From: Conidiobolus incongruus B7586
Lineage: Eukaryota > Entomophthoromycota > Entomophthoromycetes > Entomophthorales > Conidiobolaceae
DNA length: 10,673 bases
Reading direction: 5' to 3'
NCBI GenBank assembly: GCA_000697335.1
Contig: JNEM01009266.1
Span: 1 to 10,673, forward strand
Below the pieces are notes generated by a model that was given only the letters and a program-made list of their open reading frames with translations, was not told where the DNA came from and did not search any database. The position numbers and the translations under genes are program-made. Positions 1 to 8,972 of this stretch are shown here, piece by piece. Numbering within the stretch: position 1 is the first letter of the stretch; each line of letters starts with the position of its first letter.

Positions 1-55
1 TAATTTAAAACTATTTATTTTCTTATTTGTTTTGTATATTTTTTTTATTTGAAAT

Positions 56-99
56 TAATAATATGTTTGAAAAATTAAAAATTTAAAAATTTCCTATTT
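56..99 (+). repeat. Left arm of long inverted repeat
   Basis: The arm reads TAATAATATGTTTGAAAAAT and onward to TTTCCTATTT. Its reverse complement recurs at 538-581. Over the 41-base core (56-96 against 541-581), 38 positions match, including the TTTG and TTTCC anchors, which are unlikely by chance even in AT-rich DNA. Weaker similarity continues outward, with a TATTTATTTT-type block near positions 12-30, so the left arm may run past the start of the window. This could be the end of a MITE or fold-back element; no coding content lies between the arms. Confidence 0.6.
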
Positions 100-537
100 C
101 CTTAATTATATAGTAATAATATAAATAAAATTATTTTAATTCTAATATAATAAAATATTTTAATCTTAAATATAAATTAATATTATATTTTATTTAAATT
201 CTAAAATCTTATCATTAATTTAATATAACTAGTAATAATTAATATTACTATTTGATTATTTTGGATCCAAAGTAGTGAGGTTTTTCTGGATCAGTGTTAT
301 TCAAACACAATGTAATATTTTTTTTAAAATTTCTTAAAATAATACTCAGGTACTTTATATATATATAGTGCTCTAAGCTATATTTATTTTGTTGATATTA
401 CCAGCCATACCACTTTTTAAATATAATATTAAATTTTAATATAATTTGAATTTCTCATATTTATATTTGGAAAAATATTTTTTAATTGCCAGATTATAGA
501 ATTCATTCAAATATTTAATATTACAAGAGAATTAAAA

Positions 538-581
538 AAATGGGAAATTTTTTAATTTTTAATTTTTCAAATATATTATTA
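538..581 (-). repeat. Right arm of long inverted repeat
   Basis: Inverted partner of 56-99, with 38 of 41 core positions identical after reverse complementing. The arms are about 440 bases apart. Weaker, gapped similarity continues outward to about 620, matching the start of the window. The interval between the arms is AT-rich, has no open frame, and includes a GC-richer patch at 262-310. Confidence 0.6.
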
Positions 582-2353
582 GATTCAGAAAAAATACAAC
601 ATAAAAAATAAATAATCTTAATTTAAATATATATAATGTTTTTTGATTAAAAATTATTTTTAAAAAATTTTATTATTTAATTTAATCATTTTTAAACTAA
701 ATAAAAGTCACTTAAAGTTTATTTTTTAATATCAATAAAAATTAACTATAAGGTTTGTCAAATTATTTAAAAATTATAAATAATTTTTAAAAATAATGTT
801 TTATTTAAATTAACTATTTATCACTAAGTGAATTGTTTAAAACTATATAAAAAATTATTTAAAACTAATTATAATTTAAAAGATCATTTTAATTAATATT
901 TTTTTTAATTATTAATAAAATAAAAAATATATTAAAAATATCTTATAATTTTAATTAAAAAACTATCATAGTATTTGGTTATAAGTTATATAAATATATT
1001 TTGTATATAAAAGCTTAAATATAAATTAATTAATAAAACTATAAAATAAATACCTTATGATTAACTAAAATTTAAAAAAAAGCTAAAGTAATTATAACTA
1101 AATAATACTTATTAAAGCATAATTAAAAAATAAACATTTTATAGTAAATTATTATAATTGATAAATTTTAAATCCTTTATAATTCTCAATTAAAATATAA
1201 ATTAAAATATTAAATTAACACAATCATCATTATAAATTTCAATAAATAAATATTCTATTTATAAGTAACTATTAATTATTATAATAAGTTAAAATATTAT
1301 TTAATATTATTATTTGATTCATAAAAAAATTAATTAATAATAAATTTTATATAATTTTTTAAATAAAAATATTATTAATTTATGTTTTTAATATAATTTG
1401 ATGATTCTTATTATTTTATTTAATAAATATAAAATACCAAAAATTATATAAAATTTTCTAATCGAAAATAATTAAAAAAACTACCATATCTAATATATTC
1501 ACTAGATTATAGCATATGTAATTATAATCGCTTCAATCAATTAAAAAATCAGTTTGCAAGAAAGGAAATTATAATAAAAAAATTAAATGGTTTTTAAAAT
1601 GACAAATTTCAGTCTTCAATATAAAAAACTGTGTTTAAGTGTCAAAAGCTGGCTAAAAGTATAGAAAAAAGTTATTAATAGTAAAAGAGAGTAATGGATT
1701 TATAGTATATGTTTATTTTTGTAACTTATATATTAAAATCTTTATTTTTTTTTCAATCTCAAAAAATTCTCATTATTTAAAATTTAGAGTAATATAATAA
1801 ATTCAGTACATTATTTTATAATAATTATAATAATAATATTTTGAAGTAATTGTTGAATATTTTTAATCAAAAAATAATTGAGTGTTATAATCAAATTATC
1901 TGATTGATATATATTTTATATCATTTTCAATATTAATCAACAAAATTATTCATTTATTTATTTTTATTCAATAATAATATTGATATTTTCTAAGTTGGAA
2001 TAATGATTAAACCGCTATATCATTGATATAATTGATTAAAAAATGATAAACAAGAATGAATTTCGATTAATATAAATCAATCAATATAATCCAAAATAAA
2101 ATACCACTAAAACATAGCTTATACTATGATCAACATTATAATAATAATACATTCTCTTTTTTAAATTTGAAATGCGAATTATATATCTATTAATATATAA
2201 TGGTAAATATCGTATTATTACTCACTTGATATTCGTATAATTAATTGGTAAACAAGTTTGCGTTTTTCAAACATATTATAAAGTTATTCTATAGAGCATT
2301 TTCAGTAAATTGATATCATCTTTATTCAATAATCTGTTTTGTATATTTTAATT

Positions 2354-2371
2354 TCGATAGATATCTATCGA
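2354..2371. promoter_or_regulatory. 18-bp perfect palindrome with GATA cores
   Basis: TCGATAGATATCTATCGA is a perfect 18-base palindrome. It holds two GATA cores on each strand, back to back. That symmetry suits a dimeric DNA-binding protein or paired GATA factors. It lies about 1 kb upstream of the dehydrogenase relic with no intact gene nearby, so a regulatory role is only a guess. Confidence 0.3.
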
Positions 2372-3299
2372 TATGTTTAACTTTTAGAATTAGGATTACA
2401 ATAAAATAAAATAAGGAGAAATATGTTAGTTTTCAAAATTATTAGTGTTATAGATATACCTAATTGAGAATTTACATCTTTATAATATATTTACTTAATT
2501 AATTTTAAATAAAATTATATCATTCGAAATATATTACCTTGCAAGAAAATAATAACCTTTAAATTGTAAATTTAATTGAAATTGTAAAAAGGAAAGAATG
2601 AAGATTTATTATATATAGTTCATTCAAAAAATAGTTATTTTTTAAAAATTTATTATATTCATAGCTATATGTTAATAATTTATTAAAATATTATTTTCTC
2701 TAATTTAAATTAGTTTGATCAAAGTACAAATTTCAAAGTCCCACTATTTTGTATCTAATATGATACTATATTCCAGTGAAAACTCAATATTAAAAAATGA
2801 ATTCGAGAATTATCATATTCAGTGATGTTAGTTGTGATTAATATTATTAATTATTGTTATAAATTTAGATGTTAAATATATGATTTATTACCAAATTGTT
2901 TAATAATATAATATAAATTTAATAATATTATCTTTTCTAATGACTTATTTAATTTTTAAAGCGATTTTTGAATCATACTTTGAAATTTAAGCAGAAATTA
3001 AAAATGAGAAAAGATTTCAATTAATTAAATTATTAAGATATACAACTTTATAAATCTTATTGATAATAATATGTTAAAAGATAATAATAAAATCATTTGT
3101 TTGCACAGATTTTCTTATTAAATACATCATGGTTGAATAAATTAATTTTTTCAACTCAAAATAATCAAATTCACTGAATTTATATATTTTAAATTTGTCA
3201 GATTTTTAATTCCAATAGTAAAATTGAACTATAACAATTTTATTTCGATTTTCTCAATATATAAGTAATTTAAGACGGCAAATGCTGATTTGTGATAGG

Positions 3300-3307
3300 T
3301 ATATAAA
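3300..3307 (+). promoter_or_regulatory. TATA box of the dead dehydrogenase
   Basis: TATATAAA ends 34 bases upstream of the ATG at 3342 that opens the dehydrogenase relic. A second TATA-like stretch, ATATATAAG, ends near 3266. Position and sequence fit a core promoter that outlived the gene, but TATA-like strings are common in this AT-rich DNA. Confidence 0.35.
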
Positions 3308-3341
3308 TTTTATACTATTGAAGAGATAAACACAATAAATT

Positions 3342-4311
3342 ATGACAGAAGGAAAATACGAAGAAATTAAATTTTGAGCTTGTCGTTGTAAAGGCGAAAA
3401 ATTATTTCATTTACTTTTCAGGTTAGATTAGTTAGAAATAATGATGCTAAAATGGAGGCTGTTCACTGTGGCGTTTGCAGAACTGATATTCACATTATGG
3501 ACAGTGGTTGGGTCCTTCCGATCAATCTGTTGCCATGGATCATGAAATTTTTGGTCCTGTCATAACTGTTGGTTTTAATGTATCCAATATTAAGATCGGA
3601 GAACCAGATGGAGTTTATGACCAAGTTGGGACTTGTTTAAAAGTAATTGTAAATAGCGCAGCAATCAGAATAATTCCCATTCTGCGGAGAGAGTTTGTAC
3701 TTATAACAGTAGATGGCCAGATAATGAAGATTTATGAGGATTTTTCAGAAAGCATTGCGTGACAGTCTTTGTCCCAATAATAAAACATAGTATCAAAAAA
3801 GAAACACTGTTTGTGTTATTAGTATTAGTGCGTTGGGCCATTTGGCATTGCAATTTGCCAACAAACCTGGTGCAGAAGTTTATGCACTTTCCAGCTCTGA
3901 TAAGCGAAAGGAAGAACGTTTGAAATTGAGTGCTACACAATATAAGAATATTTCTACTTCCAAAGAAGTGAAGAGATAGAGCCATAAGCTCAAGTTACTA
4001 ATTGTAACTAGTATTGCTGATAACGCTTCATCGAATGCGTGTGCTAGACTTATCAAATCTGAGGTATTGTCGTTTTTCTTCCTACACCCGAAGAACTAAT
4101 TAAAATCCATCCAACTATGGTAATAAAAGCAAATTTTTTAACCAGATCTCTAATTAGATCGATTCTTGATAGTCAATGCACTTTGGAATTTGCTTTTAAG
4201 CAAAATATTGACACTATGATTCAAAAACTATCAGCATCCTAGGTTAATGAAAAAGTACAGAATTTTAGAGACTGAAATAAGGAATATAGAGTAGTACTTC
4301 AGAACTCATAA
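3342..4311 (+). pseudogene. Decayed CAD-type zinc alcohol dehydrogenase
   Basis: Remains of a medium-chain, zinc-dependent alcohol dehydrogenase of the cinnamyl-alcohol-dehydrogenase/ADH6/YahK group, which interconverts alcohols and aldehydes with NADP(H) in the cytosol. Visible in order: start MTEGKYEE at 3342; HCGVCRTDIHIMDSGW at 3464-3510 with the catalytic zinc Cys (3476-3478); a degenerate GHE motif, now DHE (3538-3546); VGTCLK; a TYNSRWPD block near 3686; the cofactor-binding SISALGHLALQFA from 3821 (normally GIGGLGH); GAEVYALSSSDKRKEE; VVFLPTPEEL; and VNEKVQNFRD ... YRVVLQNS ending in TAA at 4309-4311. It is broken by an early TGA (3375-3377), a TAG in the Cys cluster, a late TGA (4273-4275), several frameshifts (one just after 3510) and a gap of about 100 nt before the Rossmann motif. 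The structural-zinc Cys cluster is eroded. Family usual length is about 350 residues. A 34-nt GT-AG intron at the 5' end was considered but does not restore the frame. Confidence 0.88.
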
Positions 4312-4887
4312 TTGAAATTAATTATTTTATGTTAAATTCAAATCATCTTAAATTGAAAATAAAAGATCAATTACTTTTTTCATAAGTTTTTTATTAAATA
4401 ATATTCATTATGATCTTTTAAGCTTATTGATTATAGTTATATTATTGTCAAATAACATTTGATATATTTGGAATTTCGATTTTCTATCTTTAATTTCATT
4501 TTGCTTTATATATATATATATAAAGATTCAATTCAAAGTAAGTAATTTTGATTTTTTTAATTAAATATATTTTGCTTATTCCAATTTTTCTATTAATTCA
4601 TAATAATTGAATATTTTATCCCTTATTAAAAATTATATTTGAAAAATAATTTGTTATTTTAGTTGGCGATTAGACTATATGAATCTATACGTTGAAAAAA
4701 AACGAAACTTTTAATTTCAATATATTTTCTTATTATAATAATAAGAGATGTAAAAATAAAAATATATGATTAATTATTTAATTCATATTTATTCGATTTC
4801 AAGTATTGTATAAATATATTATTCATTTATTAATATAAAATTGAATTATGAAATAACTAGATATATTATTTAGTTTTTTAATTAAAA
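4312..4887. other. Intergenic spacer between convergent genes
   Basis: AT-rich spacer between the tail of the dehydrogenase relic and the tail of the GMC gene. It contains a short (TA)8 run at 4507-4522 and no open frame or RNA gene that can be supported. As a tail-to-tail spacer it should hold the 3' ends of both transcripts. Confidence 0.6.
4507..4522. repeat. (TA)8 dinucleotide run
   Basis: Eight uninterrupted TA units in the spacer between the two convergent genes. A short simple repeat with no assigned role. Confidence 0.7.
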
Positions 4888-4893
4888 TTTATT
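4888..4893 (-). terminator. Possible AATAAA polyadenylation signal
   Basis: On the minus strand AATAAA begins five bases after the TAA stop of the GMC gene, followed by a T/A-rich stretch. This would give a very short 3' UTR. AATAAA is common by chance at this composition, so support is weak. Confidence 0.3.
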
Positions 4894-4897
4894 AAAT

Positions 4898-6676
4898 TTA
4901 GGAATTTAAAATTGTATCAGCAGCTTTTAAACCTAACAAATAAGTAATTAACACTGGGAAATTGCCAAATATTTTGGGGATCACGGATTGGTCGACAACC
5001 CTTAAATTTTTAACGCCTCTCACTCTGAAATTTCCATCTAATACCGCCATAGGATCATCATCTTTACCAATTTTCATTGTACAGCAAGGGTGATGACCGA
5101 ATGTATTGTTTACAACGTACGATTCCAATTGGTCTTTAGTAGTGATATTATTTCCAGGTAGGATCTCGTTATAACCCTCGCCAAAAAGTTTCAATTCTTC
5201 ACGAGCTTTTTGAATTCCCCAAACTAATTTGTCTATATCATGTTGTGCTCCTTCTTCAAAATAGTGAAAGTTAATATCAGGAGTATCCCTTGGGTCGTTG
5301 GATCTCAATTTCACTACTCCTTTACGATTATTAGGATGTGGTTTTTGAACAAGTATGGTGAAGTGGCGCTTGGAATTAATGAGTGTTTCGGCGGTATCTT
5401 TGAAATAACCAGTGTACTTTGTAAGGTGACCATAGTGCCATATATCAGGTGTCTTTAATCCATCTTCTGACTTATAAGTTTGTCCATAAAGGTAACCAAC
5501 AGAAGTATAAGCTCCTCTTCCCTCTTTGTATTGTTGGAAACATTCGTCTGAATCGTCAGCTATATAATTACAGTTTTCGGTCAATTTCCAATTTGAATCA
5601 AATTCAATGGTAACTGGGACTTCATAGTGATCTTGAAGATTCTTACCGACCCCAGGGAGATTGATCTTAGTCTCAATGTTAATTTCCCTTAAATGTTCAG
5701 GATCCCCAATACCACTTAGCATTAGGATCTGAGGAGAGTTAAATACACCAGCACTTATAATAACCTCCTTACGTGCATACACCTTTTCAGATGGTGGTGT
5801 TGGTCGATTCTCTCTATCCGCTATTGGATTTGCGCGGTATAAATTCTGACCTGAAATATACTCTACACCTGTAGCTTTATCGCCATCTAATATAACCTTT
5901 GTAACTAAAGTATTTGTCCAAACTGTTAAATTCACTCCATTATTGAGTTGAGATTTTACATATTCTTGAATCCCTCTCCTTACTGGCGGTGTTTGATTAT
6001 AGTCAATATTAGATGGGATAAAAAATTTGTTGGAGTCGTCAATATTCAAGCCACCATTAGAGTTATAGCCATTAATATCAAACCCCGTAGTGCTTTTCAT
6101 AGTTGGTTGTGCAATGATATTTCCCAATGCTAACATTTTTGGATCCATAACAAACAATCTAGTGATAGGTAAAGTATTCAAAGGTAAAAAGCGTCTATCT
6201 AGTGTAGTATCCTCATTAGAAGGGCTAGATAATTTGATAGAGTCAAAATACTTTCTAAACGTTGGCTCACTCCAGCTTGGATCATCAGTCAACTCTACCA
6301 TTCCTTCAAAATCTTCGGAATTTGGATAAATATGAATCATTTCATTATGTAGCGTACATCCTCCGAGCCCGGATGCCCTTGGATACCTCATCTTTTGACG
6401 AATGTTATAAGTTTCATCATAATAGTTCGCCTTAAAATCCCATGCTAAATTTTCATCGTCCCAGCTACGTGGCGTGAATCCAGGTATCGTTGTGTTCCAA
6501 TTGCGAATGTCTTGACCCGCTTCTATCAACAGTGTACTATGACCGTGCTTGGCTAGTTCTGTTGCTACCATTGACCCAGCAGCCCCTGATCCTACTACAA
6601 TATAATCAAAGGATTGTCCATCGCCATCACCAAACACCAACAAACAATTGAAAACTATACTAAATAAAAGCATCAT
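4898..6676 (-). CDS. Secreted GMC family FAD oxidoreductase
   Basis: Intact single-exon gene, 592 residues from the ATG at 6676-6674. This is the first ATG after the in-frame stop upstream, and it opens a good signal peptide (hydrophobic core about residues 3-15), so export is likely; the frame is also open 21 bases further upstream from a TTG, which I do not use. Family: glucose-methanol-choline oxidoreductases (FAD), which oxidise alcohols to aldehydes and usually make H2O2. Seen: FAD-binding VVGSGAAG with GxGxxG at 29-34 and E52-A-G54; first GMC signature LGGCTLHNEM at 104-113; near-match to the second, GVFNSPQILMLSGIG at 310-324; GVGKNLQDH at 342-350; active-site GHHPCCTMKIG at 527-537; C-terminal RVVDQSVIP and LKAAD. 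His110 aligns with the His that holds FAD covalently in choline oxidase (GGCSSHN), so a covalent flavin is possible. Five N-glycosylation sequons (N61, 227, 249, 510, 523) fit secretion. Substrate unknown. Neighbour: convergent dead alcohol dehydrogenase 586 bases away. Confidence 0.93.
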   Translation of the reverse strand: MMLLFSIVFNCLLVFGDGDGQSFDYIVVGSGAAGSMVATELAKHGHSTLLIEAGQDIRNWNTTIPGFTPRSWDDENLAWDFKANYYDETYNIRQKMRYPRASGLGGCTLHNEMIHIYPNSEDFEGMVELTDDPSWSEPTFRKYFDSIKLSSPSNEDTTLDRRFLPLNTLPITRLFVMDPKMLALGNIIAQPTMKSTTGFDINGYNSNGGLNIDDSNKFFIPSNIDYNQTPPVRRGIQEYVKSQLNNGVNLTVWTNTLVTKVILDGDKATGVEYISGQNLYRANPIADRENRPTPPSEKVYARKEVIISAGVFNSPQILMLSGIGDPEHLREINIETKINLPGVGKNLQDHYEVPVTIEFDSNWKLTENCNYIADDSDECFQQYKEGRGAYTSVGYLYGQTYKSEDGLKTPDIWHYGHLTKYTGYFKDTAETLINSKRHFTILVQKPHPNNRKGVVKLRSNDPRDTPDINFHYFEEGAQHDIDKLVWGIQKAREELKLFGEGYNEILPGNNITTKDQLESYVVNNTFGHHPCCTMKIGKDDDPMAVLDGNFRVRGVKNLRVVDQSVIPKIFGNFPVLITYLLGLKAADTILNS

Positions 6677-6757
6677 AAGGATTATACCAATCACCAAGGA
6701 TTAATGATTTATTAATTAAGTCTGATTGATTGTCCAAGTTTCGAACCATTTTCTCAC

Positions 6758-6766
6758 TTTTATATA
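6758..6766 (-). promoter_or_regulatory. TATA box of the GMC gene
   Basis: On the minus strand TATATAAAA ends 81 bases upstream of the ATG at 6676. With usual spacing, transcription would begin about 25-30 bases further on, near 6730, giving a 5' UTR of roughly 55 bases. It stands in a less AT-biased stretch (6720-6860), which makes it more credible than other TATA-like strings here. Confidence 0.5.
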
Positions 6767-6830
6767 CAAAAATAATTTGTGTAACTCGAATTAAGATTTT
6801 GATGAGTATGGAGGATAAATGGCACATTTA

Positions 6831-6855
6831 GCCAATATCGACATTTGACGCCAAT
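6831..6855. promoter_or_regulatory. Paired CCAAT boxes upstream of GMC gene
   Basis: Two copies of GCCAAT (6831-6836 and 6850-6855) lie 19 bases apart, about 65-90 bases upstream of the TATA box and 155-180 bases upstream of the ATG. CCAAT boxes work in either orientation and bind the HAP/NF-Y complex in fungi. Both copies have the same orientation, ATTGGC on the gene's strand. The site is plausible by position; function is inferred. Confidence 0.4.
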
Positions 6856-8151
6856 TTATTTTTAAAATGCTAAGAATGTTATTTAATTTCATTTTTGCCA
6901 TACGCTGATGAGATTATTGTTTATAAAGACAAATTTAACATTGTGAAGAAGATTTAAGAGTGATGGTTTTACTTTATGTATATTTTTTACTGCTTTGCTT
7001 TTAATGACTCAATTTTTAAAAATTGAATAGGATATATCAAAATATATTTTTGAATATTTTTAAAACATAAAATTAAATTATTATAAAATTCAGAATTTTA
7101 CATTAATATATTCACTTTAAATATATTTTGTAAGTATTTTAAATTTGAATCATATTAATGATATATTTTTCTAAATCAAAAATTATCAACTTATAAAATA
7201 TTCTGAAAGATTTATCAATGCATGGATATTTTATTAATTGGATATAATTCTAGACATATTTTGATCCAAATAAATTTTAACTGAGAAATATCCTAAATGC
7301 AACTCTTGGTTGGCAAATTGAATCTCACATATTTGTTGTTTAGAAAATTATTTAAATTTTTAATGCTCATAGCTCATATAAATTATATAATAAACTTGAT
7401 TAGTCAATATAATTCATATTAAGACTCTAACGGTAGAGTTTATTGTGAATAAAATCAAAATTTTCAATAATGTGATTCTTTCACACTGAATATTAAAAGT
7501 GATTTGTTAAGCATTGCTTTAATTGGCTAAAAACTATTGCATTTTAGTAATTCCCTCATCAAGGTTTCAGTTCTAAAAATGGACAATTAAGCAAATACAA
7601 AAATTGTGAACCTCTCAATTGTAGCCAAAAATCCTTAATAGGGTATAACATGAAGAAATTGATGAATCATCATAATTAAATATCTTTAAATATTTTTTAT
7701 TAAAAAGTTTGGTATATTATCCTTGATTCAAGGTAATTGAATAAATATACTTAGTATAAAATGTAATAATATAAAATATATTTTAACATTTCAGTATTTT
7801 TCAATAATATAAATGACGTAGAAGAATTTAAACACTTTATAATGTTAGTTCAAAATTATTAGTTACAATTTTCCTTAGGAGTTATCAAATAAAATAATTA
7901 TAATTATCTTCAAGTTGATTTGAATAATAATTTAATTTTAATCATTTTTGGAGTATAATTATTCCCTCTATTAACTTAAATAAGAAATTTGTAAAAATGT
8001 TTTTTTTGATTTAATTTTCAAATATTAAAGTTATTAAATTCAATCAATTGCTATTTTTTTGTATTTAAATTTATGAATAAATATGGTTGTTAGAAAAGTA
8101 TTTGTAATAAAATTTAGTAAATTTATATATTAATTTTGCTCTTTAATGTTT
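6856..8151. other. Upstream spacer without a supported gene
   Basis: Rising AT content away from the GMC promoter. The part at 7290-7680 is slightly GC-richer, but every frame is broken often and no family motif was recognised. A small hairpin (ACTCTA-ACGG-TAGAGT, about 7425-7440) is present. No tRNA-like arm or other RNA gene was seen. Confidence 0.55.
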
Positions 8152-8331
8152 ACTTACTGTTGAGACGTTGTAGCAAAATATCCAATTTGCCAGGCTTGGG
8201 TTTAAATAGTTTGTTCAGTGTATGACGTAGGGGTTGATTAAAATCTAATAAAGAGTGTGGTTTGACCATAAACCAACAAAACCAGTCTGAATTATGAATA
8301 ATTCTGTCTATCAAATCAAGATGGATGGAAT
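8152..8331 (-). other. 60-codon open island, possible exon or relic
   Basis: A GC-richer island (about a third G+C) between very AT-rich flanks. One minus-strand frame is open for about 60 codons, from just after a TGA near 8334 to a TAA at 8152-8154. The product would include SDWFCWFMVKPHSLLDFNQ and LNKLFKPKPGKLDILLQRLN, which look protein-like (W, F, P and K spread, few low-complexity runs), but I recognise no family. The open part begins next to a pyrimidine-rich stretch ending in AG, and a GTAAGT splice-donor consensus overlaps its end, so it could be an internal exon whose partner exons are lost. Chance is not excluded: an open frame of this length is not very rare at this composition. 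No start codon near the upstream end; the first Met is mid-frame. Confidence 0.3.
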
Positions 8332-8493
8332 CTCAAAATATAACAATCATAATATAAAATATATATTCTATCCAGAAAAAATAATTTTTGATTAAACTTT
8401 TTTTATATTTCAACAGATAATTAGTTAAATTCAATTCAATTAAATCAATAATATAATCTATGTTGTTATATCAAAACACATATATTAATATAG

Positions 8494-8543
<50 letters not shown>
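8494..8543. repeat. (ATT)16-17 microsatellite
   Basis: An uninterrupted run of ATT, about 16 full units plus two bases. Its purity suggests a young, length-variable tract, in contrast to the mutated DNA around it. Confidence 0.95.
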
Positions 8544-8545
<2 letters not shown>

Positions 8546-8972
8546 TGTTTATATTTTTAATCACTCTCAAATATTCATTAAATAGCTTTCATTTAATAAA
8601 AAACAGCCATTTAATTTGGAATTAATTAACACTATAATATCATTGAATTTTAAATATACTAGTTATTTTTATATAAATTTTATTTTATTAACTTTTATTA
8701 TTAAAATAAGTTTGAAAAATAGTAAAGCAATATCAATAAAAAGATTTACTTATAAATAATATTATAGTTTCAGATTTATTTCTATTATTCTTAATATAGA
8801 AACTTGCATTAAAGAATATTTTAGGTTATATCTAAAAATATCAATAATATATAAATTAAAATTTAAACCAAATAATAATATAATTTATATTATGTTTTAA
8901 CTATCAAATTTAATTCACTAAATAAAAAAAGAACCATATATTTTTATATTACTTTTTTATACTATTAATAAT

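Larger units (their letters stand above)
1..3299. other. AT-rich gene-free spacer
   Basis: No open frame of meaningful length and no recognisable protein motif was found on either strand. Base composition is extremely AT-rich throughout, about 5% GC in parts of 600-1000, rising slightly around 240-310, 1480-1720 and 2230-2420. The slightly GC-richer patches were read in several frames without a convincing family match. The only structured items are the inverted repeat at 56-99/538-581 and the palindrome at 2354-2371, listed separately. Old mutated transposon debris is possible but cannot be shown by eye. Confidence 0.7.

Noticed and set aside
262-310. GC-richer patch with GGATCC and CAGTG, like a Tc1/mariner end.
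   Set aside because: No inverted partner was found anywhere in the window, so no element can be delimited.
690-842. Weak inverted repeat (TTTTAAAC ... CACTTA against its complement).
   Set aside because: The matched blocks are only 6-8 bases with unequal gaps, not distinguishable from chance at this composition.
1570-1725. A short KKVINS-like reading near 1668 recalling the Tc1 VIWSDE motif.
   Set aside because: The key codons do not fit Trp/Asp/Glu after simple C-to-T or G-to-A change, and no neighbouring Tc1 motifs or inverted repeats were found.
3395-3420. Possible GT-AG intron near the start of the dehydrogenase (ACTTTTCAG as acceptor).
   Set aside because: Splicing it out does not remove the early TGA and would delete residues that match the family (KGE ... 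FTFQ). A frameshift explains the region better.
3701-3985. A 94-codon open frame on the minus strand.
   Set aside because: It is antisense to the dehydrogenase relic, whose plus-strand protein homology explains the composition. The antisense product has no family features.
5240-6329. Several plus-strand open frames of 60-80 codons inside the GMC gene.
   Set aside because: They are antisense shadows of an intact, well-supported coding sequence.
6677-6697. Extension of the GMC protein by seven residues from an in-frame TTG.
   Set aside because: A eukaryotic nuclear gene is expected to use ATG; the ATG at 6676 gives a proper signal peptide and is the first after the upstream stop.
6661-6749. 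Short upstream open frame overlapping the GMC start (ATG at 6749-6747, about 29 codons).
   Set aside because: Its ATG lies only about 10 bases downstream of the predicted TATA box, so it is probably upstream of the transcription start. It shows no coding character.
7425-7440. Hairpin ACTCTA-ACGG-TAGAGT.
   Set aside because: The stem is only six pairs (eight with wobble), has no T-tract or conserved partner, and no gene ends nearby.
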